A stretch of 64,000 bases of DNA from positions 1 through 64,000 of the forward strand of contig NZ_PYCN01000032.1 in the NCBI RefSeq assembly GCF_003062295.1. The letters are read 5' to 3'. The position numbers were made by a program, and so were the translations under genes. The stretch is from Bradyrhizobium algeriense (GTDB lineage: Bacteria; Pseudomonadota; Alphaproteobacteria; Rhizobiales; Xanthobacteraceae). Of this stretch, positions 8,759-16,933 are shown in pieces. Every line of letters begins with the position of its first letter. The stretch's first letter is position 1. The notes below the pieces were generated by a model that made no database searches, was not told the DNA's origin, and was given only the letters and a program-made list of their open reading frames with translations.

Positions 8759-10060
8759 ATGCACAGGCCGCAGGTTTCCGAAGTTATCGACCAGGATCGG
8801 CGCGCTCTGCTGGGCAGCGTGGCGATGGGCATCGCGATTGCCGGCACGGCTGTCCTGTTTCCTCTTCACCGCGCTCTCGCTGAACCGAATGAGGTTATTC
8901 GCCCGTTTCGGGTCAACGTCCCCAAAGAGGCACTGGTTGACCTTCGCCGACGCGTCGCTGCGACACGCTTGCCGGACCGGGAGACGGTTGATGACGGATC
9001 GCAAGGGCTGCAGCTCGCCGCGTTCAGCGAACTTATGCGCTACTGGGCCACTGAATATGACTGGCGCAATGCCGAAGCCAGGCTCAACGCCCTGCCGCAG
9101 TTCACAACGACGATAGATGGCATCGACATCCACTTTATCCATGTCCGCTCCCGTCATGCCAACGCGCTGCCGCTGATCATGACGCACGGCTGGCCGGGCT
9201 CTGTGTTCGAGCTGCTCAAGACCGTGGGTCCTCTGACCGATCCGACCGGCCACGGTGGACGCGCAGAAGACGCATTTGATCTTGTCCTGCCGTCGATCCC
9301 CGGCTTCGGCTTTTCCGGCAAACCCAAAGGCACGGGATGGGGGCCGGAGCGCATCGCGCGAGCCTGGGCCGAATTGATGAATCGCCTCGGCTACAGCCGC
9401 TACGTCGCCCAGGGCGGCGACTGGGGCGCGCCGATCTCGAGCGCAATGGCGCGACAGGCTCCTGCAGGTTTGCTCGGCATTCACGTCAACCTGCCGGCGG
9501 CCGTGCCGTCCGAAATCGCGGCGCTGCTCGCCACCGGCGCGCCTGCTCCGCAAAATCTCTCGTCGAAGGAACGTGCAGCGTTCGACGCACTCTCCATCTT
9601 CTACAAGAGGTACCGGGCCTACGCGGCAATGATGGGAACGCGGCCGCAGACCATTGGCTACGCGCTGACCGACTCTCCCGCCGGGCTGGCGGCGTGGATG
9701 TTCGACTATAACAACGCCGAACCGCTTCGCCTGCTCACCCGCGACGAGATGCTGGACGACGTCACGCTGTACTGGCTGACGAACACGGCTGTTTCATCCG
9801 CACGCATTTACTGGGAGACGGCGGGTCAGAGCGTCATTCTCTCCGCCGCGCAGAAGACAGCGGAAATCTCGCTTCCCGTCGCGATCTCCGTCTTCCCGGA
9901 GGAAGTGTATCGCGCTCCGGAGAGTTGGGCCCGCCGCGCCTATCGAAACCTCATCTACTTCAATGAGACCGACAAGGGCGGACACTTCGCGGCATGGGAA
10001 CAGCCCGCACTTTTCTCCCGGGAAGTCGTCGCGGCGTTTCGGCCGCTACGTCAACACTGA
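8759..10060 (+). CDS. Exported epoxide hydrolase (EHN domain)
   Basis: A 433-residue protein. The N-terminus has a Tat-like signal (QDRRALLGSVAMG, hydrophobic run, ALA end). Then comes the epoxide-hydrolase N-terminal domain (from IRPFRVNVP) and an alpha/beta hydrolase core with HGWPGS, the Asp nucleophile in GGDWGAP and His in GGHFAAWEQP. The ATG at 8759 has CGGAGAGCAAG before it and is preferred to the GTG at 8711. It is the first gene of the plus operon under the operator at 8635-8668. Hydrolysis of epoxides or related electrophiles is the likely activity. Confidence 0.9.
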   Translation: MHRPQVSEVIDQDRRALLGSVAMGIAIAGTAVLFPLHRALAEPNEVIRPFRVNVPKEALVDLRRRVAATRLPDRETVDDGSQGLQLAAFSELMRYWATEYDWRNAEARLNALPQFTTTIDGIDIHFIHVRSRHANALPLIMTHGWPGSVFELLKTVGPLTDPTGHGGRAEDAFDLVLPSIPGFGFSGKPKGTGWGPERIARAWAELMNRLGYSRYVAQGGDWGAPISSAMARQAPAGLLGIHVNLPAAVPSEIAALLATGAPAPQNLSSKERAAFDALSIFYKRYRAYAAMMGTRPQTIGYALTDSPAGLAAWMFDYNNAEPLRLLTRDEMLDDVTLYWLTNTAVSSARIYWETAGQSVILSAAQKTAEISLPVAISVFPEEVYRAPESWARRAYRNLIYFNETDKGGHFAAWEQPALFSREVVAAFRPLRQH

Positions 10061-10117
10061 CCTGAACCAGACATCTCAATCGCTGCAAGACACCAACCTG
10101 AACGAGGACAAACTAAA

Positions 10118-10531
10118 ATGAAAACACTCCGCATTATCGCCGCAGCTGTGGCACTGTTCGTCGCCACCGCCTCGACCTTGCCCGTGGCAAAGGCCCAGGA
10201 AGTCAGTCTGGGCAACATCAAGCGCACCAATCTGCTCCGCAACGATCTCCGTGCTGCCGGACGCGAGGTCATCCAGGTGCTCGTTGAGTTCGGTCCGGGC
10301 GTGAGTGCCGTCAGGCACACGCATCCCGGTGAAGAACTCGTCTACGTCACTGAAGGCGCGCTGGAGTATCAGCTCGATGGCAGGCCGCCGCTGACCGTCA
10401 AGGCCGGCGAAGCGCTCTTCATTCCGCACGGAACTCCGCATGCGGTGAAGAACGTCGGCTCTGTCAAGGCCGCCGAGCTTGCCACCTACATCGTCGAGAA
10501 AGGCAAACCGCTTCTGAAGCTGAGCGAGTGA
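10118..10531 (+). CDS. Exported cupin-domain protein
   Basis: A 137-residue protein with a cleavable signal peptide (MKTLRIIAAAVALFVATAS..., ending near AKA/QE). The cupin core has HTHPGEELVYVTEG (metal-binding His and Glu) and the second motif PHGTPHAVKNVG. Single-domain cupins of this sort bind a metal and may be dioxygenases or binding proteins. It follows the epoxide hydrolase by 57 bp and precedes a second exported hydrolase. Confidence 0.85.
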   Translation: MKTLRIIAAAVALFVATASTLPVAKAQEVSLGNIKRTNLLRNDLRAAGREVIQVLVEFGPGVSAVRHTHPGEELVYVTEGALEYQLDGRPPLTVKAGEALFIPHGTPHAVKNVGSVKAAELATYIVEKGKPLLKLSE

Positions 10532-10601
10532 GCAGTTCGAGAACGCAAGCAGCGGCACCGCAACTGCGAAGCACGTAACATTCGAATCTGGGAGACAAGC
10601 C

Positions 10602-11609
10602 ATGAGCAATAGCTCGGAGAAAATCAACATTCGTCGCCGATGTCACGGCGGCGTCGCGATAGCAATCGCTGCTGCCACGGCGCTCGCCGCTCCAGTATCC
10701 GGCTCTTTCGGTGCGCCGGCACACGCCCAAACGCTATCCGCGCAAGAGCATAAGGCCGACGTCAGCTTCCTTGAGATCGACAAGGACATCACGCTACGGA
10801 GAATGGTGCTCCGCAACGCGACACCCAAGGGGACCGTTCTCTTCCTGCATGGATTTCCGGAGACGCTGTACGCCTGGAAGGATATCGCTCTTACCCTAGC
10901 CAGCGACTACGAAGTCCACGCCTTCGACTGGCCAGGCTTCGGTCTTTCGTCTCGGCCGACGGTCGACAGATTTTCGTACGCCCCAAGGGACTTCGCGCGC
11001 GTTCTGAACGACTACATACGCAGGGCGGGCATCGAAACGTCGAAGCTCACGATCTACGCAACCGACATCGGCGCTCTGCCGGCTCTTCTCCTGGCCCAGG
11101 AGAAGCCCGGCATCGCGACGTCGATCATCGTCGGCGATTTCGCTCCCTTCGACAGGCCTCAGTATATGTACGAGAGCCTGCAGAGCCTGAAGGCCGGACC
11201 TTCGATGGATCAGGCCCGCGACCATCTGAACAAAAATCGCGACGATATCCTCGAAAACGCGTTCAGAAGAGGCCTGCCCAAGGAAGCGCAATTCGATGTG
11301 CCGCGCGAATTCAAGGACGACATGTCACGCGCCTGGGGTCACGGCGCAATAACCACGGCAGATGCCTTCTCGCACTACTACGCGCACTTTACGCGGGACC
11401 AGAACCACTTCGAATCAAATCTGGAGCGGCTCGCAATCCCGGTGAAAGTCGTGTGGGGCGAGAAGGATCTCTACATCAAGAAGGAGATGGGGATCGAACT
11501 CGCCGATAAAATTGGCGCCGAGCTGAGGCTCCTTCCCGGTATCGGTCATTACCCTCACCTACAGAATCCCAAGCCGACCATCGACGAGGTTCGCGCCGCA
11601 TTTCGGTGA
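10602..11609 (+). CDS. Exported alpha/beta hydrolase
   Basis: A 335-residue alpha/beta hydrolase with a basic N-terminus and hydrophobic signal ending near AHA/QT. Motifs are FLHGFPETLYAW (oxyanion hole), a nucleophile elbow YATDIGALP with Asp in the nucleophile place, and the His in GIGHYPHL. Asp rather than Ser again points to the epoxide hydrolase/dehalogenase branch. It is the third such exported hydrolase in the regulon, 70 bp after the cupin. Confidence 0.85.
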   Translation: MSNSSEKINIRRRCHGGVAIAIAAATALAAPVSGSFGAPAHAQTLSAQEHKADVSFLEIDKDITLRRMVLRNATPKGTVLFLHGFPETLYAWKDIALTLASDYEVHAFDWPGFGLSSRPTVDRFSYAPRDFARVLNDYIRRAGIETSKLTIYATDIGALPALLLAQEKPGIATSIIVGDFAPFDRPQYMYESLQSLKAGPSMDQARDHLNKNRDDILENAFRRGLPKEAQFDVPREFKDDMSRAWGHGAITTADAFSHYYAHFTRDQNHFESNLERLAIPVKVVWGEKDLYIKKEMGIELADKIGAELRLLPGIGHYPHLQNPKPTIDEVRAAFR

Positions 11610-11662
11610 CCAGCCAAAGCATCCACCCCCCGCGCCAGTGGCGCAATAAAAGGAGAAGTGCC

Positions 11663-12469
11663 ATGTCCCTCTCTCTCAAAGGTGTCGCAGTCATCACAGG
11701 TGCCTCCGCCGGAATCGGTGCCGTTTATGCCGACCGGCTGGCTCGCCGAGGCTACGACCTTATCCTCGTCGCACGCAACCAGGCCCGGCTCAACCAGCTG
11801 GCGACGCGCATCGCTGGCGCCACGGGCCGTATGGTCAAGACTGCTGCCGCGGACCTGAACAACAAGGCGGACCTGAAGCGGATCGAGACGATCGTCGCCA
11901 CGGACCCCGGCATCACCATGCTGGTCAACAACGCAGGCGTCGGCGGACTCGAGCCGCTGTTACAGTCCGACGTCGATGCCATGGAGGAGATGGTCAATCT
12001 CAACGTGACGGCGTTGATGCGGCTCACCTACGCCGCGGCTCCCGCGCTCGTCGCCCGCGGAGGCGGAGCAATCATCAACATTGCCTCGGTGGTCGCCATC
12101 GCGCCGGAAGTCCTGAACGGCGTTTATGGCGGAACGAAAGCCTTTGTGCTCGCCCTGGGCCAGTCGCTTCACAAGGAACTGGCTGACAAGAACGTGCGGA
12201 TCCAGACCGTCCTGCCCGGCGCGACAGCCACTAACTTCTGGGACGCAGCCGGTGGCGCCGTCGACAATCTGCCGTCCAACATCGTCATGAGGTCGGATGA
12301 CCTCGTCGACGCGGCGCTCGCCGGCTTCGATCAGGGTGAAGCCGTCACCATCCCCTCGCTTCCAGATGCATCGGATTGGGCCAACTACGAAGCGGCGCGG
12401 CAGAAGCTCATGCCAAACCTTTCCCTCAGCTCAATTCCGGCGCGATACCGAGCCGCGGCTGCTGCGTAA
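11663..12469 (+). CDS. SDR family oxidoreductase
   Basis: A 268-residue classical SDR with TGASAGIG near residue 10, NNAG near 87, and the active-site YGGTK. The ATG at 11663 has AAAGGAGA just before it; the longer ORF start at 11606 overlaps the previous gene and lacks such a site. It likely reduces or oxidises a carbonyl/alcohol formed by the hydrolases of the operon, which is inference. Confidence 0.88.
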   Translation: MSLSLKGVAVITGASAGIGAVYADRLARRGYDLILVARNQARLNQLATRIAGATGRMVKTAAADLNNKADLKRIETIVATDPGITMLVNNAGVGGLEPLLQSDVDAMEEMVNLNVTALMRLTYAAAPALVARGGGAIINIASVVAIAPEVLNGVYGGTKAFVLALGQSLHKELADKNVRIQTVLPGATATNFWDAAGGAVDNLPSNIVMRSDDLVDAALAGFDQGEAVTIPSLPDASDWANYEAARQKLMPNLSLSSIPARYRAAAAA

Positions 12470-12496
12470 CCCATGTCCAACAATACGGAGGCTACC

Positions 12497-13030
12497 ATGT
12501 CACTCTTCAATATCTCGGTCTCAACGCCTGTCCCTGGGCCGGTTGCCACTTCCGGTTGGCGCGATCACGCGGGGCAAGTGCTCGTTTACGCCGAACCACT
12601 CAGCCGGTATGGATTCTACGCCTCGCTCGCGATCATCTACGCCTGGTTCGGCGGCATGAAGTTCACCGACTACGAGGCACAAGGCCTGGTGCCGCTCGTG
12701 GAGAACAGCCCGCTTCTGAGCTGGTTTTATGCGCTGTTCTCGGTACGCGGCTTCTCGAGCTTCCTTGGCTTTGTTGAGCTTGGCATCGGGCTACTGATCG
12801 CTCTTAGACTGGCGAACCCGATATTCTCCGCAGCCGGCGGTCTGCTTTCGGCGGGGCTCTTCGTCACGACCATCAGCTTCATGATCTCGACTCCAGGCGT
12901 CTTCGTGGCCGAACTCGGACCACCAGCCATTACCGTGGCGCCCGGTCAGTTCCTTCTGAAGGACGTCGGCCTTCTCGCTCTCTCCTTCTGGATCTTCGTC
13001 GACTCGCTGAAGGCCGTCGTCCGCAGTTGA
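12497..13030 (+). CDS. DUF417 (YkgB/RclC-like) inner-membrane protein
   Basis: A 177-residue protein with about four membrane helices. The segments IIYAWFGGMKFTDYEAQGLVP, LVENSPLLSW and FVELGIGLLIALR match the DUF417 family as remembered, whose E. coli member RclC is induced by reactive chlorine. The ATG at 12497 has CGGAGG before it; the in-frame ATG at 12473 is less well placed. The context of exported hydrolases and a thioredoxin-like protein fits an envelope oxidative or electrophile defence role. Confidence 0.8.
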   Translation: MSLFNISVSTPVPGPVATSGWRDHAGQVLVYAEPLSRYGFYASLAIIYAWFGGMKFTDYEAQGLVPLVENSPLLSWFYALFSVRGFSSFLGFVELGIGLLIALRLANPIFSAAGGLLSAGLFVTTISFMISTPGVFVAELGPPAITVAPGQFLLKDVGLLALSFWIFVDSLKAVVRS

Positions 13031-13107
13031 GGCGATCTTCGACGTGCAACCGTGCGCCCCGCATCAAGTGACGCGGGCGCACTTCCCTCCTCTGGAAGGA
13101 GTCCATC

Positions 13108-14208
13108 ATGAGCATCCGCAAACGACTGACAACCGCAGTTCTCGCCATCGCGATCGCGGCCCCAATCGCCGACTTCTTCTGGAGCAAGTCCATGCCGCAG
13201 GCAACAACATCGTGGTTTCAGTGGGCGTCGGCCCGGGCGACCGCCGGCCAGTCGCAACTGACTTCGCTCAAGGGAGCGAACGAATGGCTGAATTCGGAGC
13301 CGCTGACGCCGGAGGCGCTACGCGGCAAGGTCGTCCTGATCGATTTCTGGACCTACACCTGCATCAACTGGCTGCGGACCGCGCCCTACGTCCGGGCGTG
13401 GGCACAGACGTACAAGGATCAGGGACTCGTGGTGATCGGCGTCCATTCGCCGGAGTTCACGTTCGAAAAGGACATCGACAACGTGCGACGGGCCGTGAAA
13501 GGACTGGGGATCACCTATCCCGTCGCCGTGGACAGCGAGCACGCGATCTGGCGCGGCTTCGACAACAACTACTGGCCGGCGCTCTACTTCGTCGATGCTC
13601 AGGGACGCGTCCGCCATCATCATTTCGGCGAAGGCTCGTACGACGAGTCCGAGAGGTTCATTCAGAAGCTCCTGGCCGAGGCCGGAGCCGCCAGCATCGA
13701 TCGCAATCTCGTCGCGGTCGATCCCCGCGGCTTCGAAGTCGCAGCCGACTGGGCAACGCTCAAATCAGTTGAGAACTATCTTGGATACGTTCGCACGGAA
13801 AACTTCGCTTCACCGGGCGGCGCCATCCGCAACGAGCCTAAAGCGTATGAGCAGCCCGCTCGTCTGCGGCCAAATGAGTGGGCGCTCGCCGGAGACTGGA
13901 CGGTGCGCGACGACGCCTCGGTGCTGAACGCATCGGGGGGCGTGCTTGCGACCCGATTTCACGCCCGCGACGTCAATCTCGTCATGAGCCCGCCAGCCTC
14001 AGCAACTCCGGTGCGCTTCCGCGTGACGATCGACGGCAAACCGCCGGGCGACGCGCACGGCCTCGACGTGGATGAGCAAGGTTACGGCGCGGTGACCGAA
14101 CAGCGCCTTTATCAATTGATCCGACAGCCAGGCGCCATTGTCGAGCGAACGGTGGAAGTCGAGTTCCTCAACTTAGGCGTCGAGGCCTTCGCGTTTACGT
14201 TTGGCTAA
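13108..14208 (+). CDS. Membrane-anchored thioredoxin-fold protein, CxxC replaced by CINW
   Basis: A 366-residue protein with an N-terminal signal anchor (about residues 5-25), a thioredoxin/AhpC-TSA domain (about 55-190) and a C-terminal beta-rich domain as in DipZ-type proteins. The redox motif reads WTYTCINW, so only the first Cys of the usual CxxC remains. A one-Cys peroxidase-like or non-reductant role is more likely than disulfide exchange by a Cys pair. AAGGAG precedes the ATG. It is the last gene of the plus operon. Confidence 0.82.
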   Translation: MSIRKRLTTAVLAIAIAAPIADFFWSKSMPQATTSWFQWASARATAGQSQLTSLKGANEWLNSEPLTPEALRGKVVLIDFWTYTCINWLRTAPYVRAWAQTYKDQGLVVIGVHSPEFTFEKDIDNVRRAVKGLGITYPVAVDSEHAIWRGFDNNYWPALYFVDAQGRVRHHHFGEGSYDESERFIQKLLAEAGAASIDRNLVAVDPRGFEVAADWATLKSVENYLGYVRTENFASPGGAIRNEPKAYEQPARLRPNEWALAGDWTVRDDASVLNASGGVLATRFHARDVNLVMSPPASATPVRFRVTIDGKPPGDAHGLDVDEQGYGAVTEQRLYQLIRQPGAIVERTVEVEFLNLGVEAFAFTFG

Positions 14209-14381
14209 GGCGGCGCCGCACTGGACCTCGCAGACGTTAGCCACTCATTTAGCTAGAATGTCCGGCCAAGCCGAAACAGCCTTTGTGTCGTGAAAGTGAC
14301 CGGCACTACCGATGCCTGCGCTCGCCACAAGCGTGGCGTTTTCCGCAGCAAGGAAGGTCGCCTCGAACTGGGGCTTGCGGA

Positions 14382-15093
14382 CTATACCGCCTTTCGAAGT
14401 GACCATGGGGCGGTCAGAACGACGCTCGCCGCCAGAACCGGACCTTCGTGATAGTTGCCGTTTGATTCCAAGCGTACATGGCGCTTCCTCTTGCCTGCCA
14501 GGTTCAAGAAGCTCTCTCGAGTAGCACCCGATTCGCGAAGCCATTTCTTGAGGCGCTTAACTTCACCTTGAACGAAAGACGGATCATTCTGCGCATAAGC
14601 CAGTGTTATTGAGCCGTGATAGCCGGCCATCAAGGCGCAGGAATTTTCCTTCGCAACTGCCATCGATAGGCCCGCAAGCCTGAATTGATGCGCCAGCCAC
14701 TGATATTGCCGAATAAACTTTTGCGACATCGGTTTTGAGTGCGTCACTTTCCTGACGCAGATCACGGGTCTATCCCACCAGCGGACAGCCCAGCGCCACA
14801 TACACTTCGCTCAGGGTATGGGCTTGCTCGACGAAAGCGTGGAGACGTCGCCAAGGGTCGTCGGTCTGGTCCTCAAGGACGGTGAGAGATCGGGCGAGAC
14901 GGGAGCACCATTCGTCAATTACTGCCCTGGCCAGATCGTCCTTTGCTTTGAAGTAATAGAAGACATTTCCGGCCGACAGGTCCGCGGCCTTCGCTACGTC
15001 AACAAGGGAGGTCCGTGCGTAGCCGTTCCGGTGAAATTGTTCGATCGCCGAGAAAACGAGTCTTTCACGCTTGTCGCTGGCCGGACGGCCCAT
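14382..15093 (-). pseudogene. TetR family regulator, broken by stop and frameshift
   Basis: From 15093 the frame gives MGRPASDKRERLVFSAIEQF and a TetR helix-turn-helix (TSLVDVAKAADLSAGNVFYYF). It reaches the GCPLVG motif, where a TAG stop occurs near 14770. The same frame continues with TetR-like sequence (TRDLRQESDALKTDVAKVY) and then the similarity moves to another frame (QYQWLAHQFRLAG to EVKRLKKWLRESG). One internal stop plus one frameshift indicate a pseudogene. It lies between the detoxification operon and the ferredoxin locus. Confidence 0.7.
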
Positions 15094-15285
15094 AGTGTGC
15101 GGCCCTCCATATAGTGTGTTGACCAACAAGCTATCATTCGACTGGGGGTAGTGCCACCACTAATTGTGCCGATGGTTGAGCGCCAGAAGACTCGACCCAA
15201 CCAACGGGATTGATCCGCATAATTCGGCCGCCTGACGATGCAGACTCTGTTAGTTGGACGACCTACCCGCACATGAAACGTTGAG

Positions 15286-15624
15286 TCAGCTTCCTGGACC
15301 GGGAGAATCGCTGAAGAATCTATCGAACTTTCCCTCGGCGCCCTGAAACTCTTCAGCGTCGACAGGCGGCTCTTTTTTGTCAGAGATATTTGGCCAAACC
15401 GCAGCAAACTTGGCATTCAACATAAGCCATCTTTCCACGCCTGGTTCCGTGTCAGCCTTGATGGCGTCGGCGGGACACTCGGGTTCGCAGACGCCGCAAT
15501 CGATGCATTCGTCTGGGTGGATAACAATCATGTTGTCCCCTTCGTAAAAGCAATCGACGGGGCACACCTCGACGCAGTCGGTATATTTGCACTTGATGCA
15601 GGCTTCGGTGACGACATACGTCAT
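15286..15624 (-). CDS. fdxA: 7Fe ferredoxin (FdxA type)
   Basis: A 112-residue ferredoxin. Cys-rich motifs ACIKCKYTDCVEVCPVDC and CIDCGVCEPECP provide ligands for one [3Fe-4S] and one [4Fe-4S] cluster, and the length and C-terminal extension match bacterial FdxA. It is the last gene of the minus run that includes the HEAT protein, the AprB-like ferredoxin and the flavoprotein. It may carry electrons between the ferredoxin-NADP reductase and the flavoprotein pair. Confidence 0.9.
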   Translation of the reverse strand: MTYVVTEACIKCKYTDCVEVCPVDCFYEGDNMIVIHPDECIDCGVCEPECPADAIKADTEPGVERWLMLNAKFAAVWPNISDKKEPPVDAEEFQGAEGKFDRFFSDSPGPGS

Positions 15625-15686
15625 CTGAGGCTCCGAACTATCTCGCCACTCTTACTGGCTACCCAGGTTATCCGCAGTTCAGAGCG

Positions 15687-16664
15687 CTAAGTACTCGTCT
15701 TCGCTTTCCTGGCAACGATCTGCTGGAGCGCCCAGCGCGAGTTCTTTCTGACTTCAGGATCAGGATCATTTGCGACAAGGACGAGAAAAGGCTCCGCGGC
15801 TGGATCGCCGATCTCTCCCAACGCTGCCGCCGCCTCCTTACGCAGATTTGCTTGCTCGTGCGTGATACATTTTCCGATCGGACGAACCGCCCGGTCGATT
15901 TTCATCTTGCCAAGGCTTCTGATCGCCTTGAGCCGTACCTGCCAGAAATCGTCCGTCAATGCGGCAATCAATTGATCCGCCGCAACGGAGCCATTGGCGT
16001 TCAGGCCCAGCGTCTCCGCCGCCATCTCGCGGACCATCCAGTCGTCATCCCCTAGCGACCGGGTGATCGATTCTGCCGCAGGCTTCATCTGCGAAAACGC
16101 CAGCGCGCTAACCGCCGCTCGTCTGACGTGGGCGTCCGGATCGTTGGTCGATGCAGTGAGCGCAGGTATGGACTCCTCGAGCTTCAAAAAGCCGATAACG
16201 CCGATCGCCTGCACGCGGACCGCGGCATCGCTGTCCCTGAGCGCTTCCAGCGCCGGCTTGAGTGTGTCCTTGCGCCGTAGTTCCTTCAGCGCACGGAGCG
16301 CGCCCATGCGGACGAACGCGTGCCCATGCCTGACCAGGGGCAGTATCGCGTCGGCGCATGCCGGGTCCTTGAATTCAGCCATGCTGTCAGCCGCTGCCGA
16401 AGCGACCGCCTGCTCCGGATCGACCAGCAGCTTCGCCAGGGCCGCTGCCGAATCCGGGCCGTCGAACTCCCCGAGCGCCATCGCCACCTGCTGACGCACC
16501 CCGGCGTCGGGGTCCGCAACCATGCCGCTCAGATGTCCGACGGCCGCAGGATCTCCGGAATGGCCAAGCGCAATGATGGCGACGCGACGCTCACCCGGAT
16601 CGGCAGCCCCGAGGCGCTCGTCGGCGTCCTCAAGATCGTCGTAAGATTCGAAAGGACCCGACAT
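15687..16664 (-). CDS. HEAT-repeat protein
   Basis: A 325-residue protein made almost wholly of about nine HEAT/PBS-lyase-type repeats of about 31 residues (units such as DPDAGVRQQVAMALGEF and DPDAHVRRAAVSALAF). The Met at 16664 (MSGPFESYDDL) lies 2 bp after the stop of the ferredoxin gene, so the two are translationally close. HEAT proteins act as scaffolds or assembly factors. Here it may hold the flavoprotein/ferredoxin pair together, which is inference. Confidence 0.85.
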   Translation of the reverse strand: MSGPFESYDDLEDADERLGAADPGERRVAIIALGHSGDPAAVGHLSGMVADPDAGVRQQVAMALGEFDGPDSAAALAKLLVDPEQAVASAAADSMAEFKDPACADAILPLVRHGHAFVRMGALRALKELRRKDTLKPALEALRDSDAAVRVQAIGVIGFLKLEESIPALTASTNDPDAHVRRAAVSALAFSQMKPAAESITRSLGDDDWMVREMAAETLGLNANGSVAADQLIAALTDDFWQVRLKAIRSLGKMKIDRAVRPIGKCITHEQANLRKEAAAALGEIGDPAAEPFLVLVANDPDPEVRKNSRWALQQIVARKAKTST

Positions 16665-16666
16665 GA

Positions 16667-16900
16667 TTACCTCAGAAGGTAGGGAATGTTGACGGTAACG
16701 GCGCCGGTCGGGCAATCGGCTTCGCATGGCATGCAGTACCAGCACTCGTCGTAGGCCATGAAGGCCTTTCCGGTCATGTCACTTATGCGAAGCACGTCGA
16801 GCGGACAGACATCGACACACACGGTGCACCCCTTGTCTGCGATACACTTGGCATCGTCGACGACGACCGGCACGGAGGTCTGATAACTGGCGAGAGGCAT
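16667..16900 (-). CDS. Two-[4Fe-4S] ferredoxin, AprB-like, without C-terminal tail
   Basis: A 77-residue ferredoxin with ligand sets CIADKGCTVCVDVCP and CWYCMPCEADCP. The spacing and the DECWYCMPC motif resemble AprB, the iron-sulfur subunit of APS reductase, whose second motif also begins with CW. The long C-terminal tail with which AprB embraces AprA is missing. It follows the AprA-like flavoprotein gene by 33 bp and should be its electron partner. Confidence 0.85.
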   Translation of the reverse strand: MPLASYQTSVPVVVDDAKCIADKGCTVCVDVCPLDVLRISDMTGKAFMAYDECWYCMPCEADCPTGAVTVNIPYLLR

Positions 16901-16933
16901 TGCTAAATCTCCTGTTGCTTCGTGACGGGGCCG

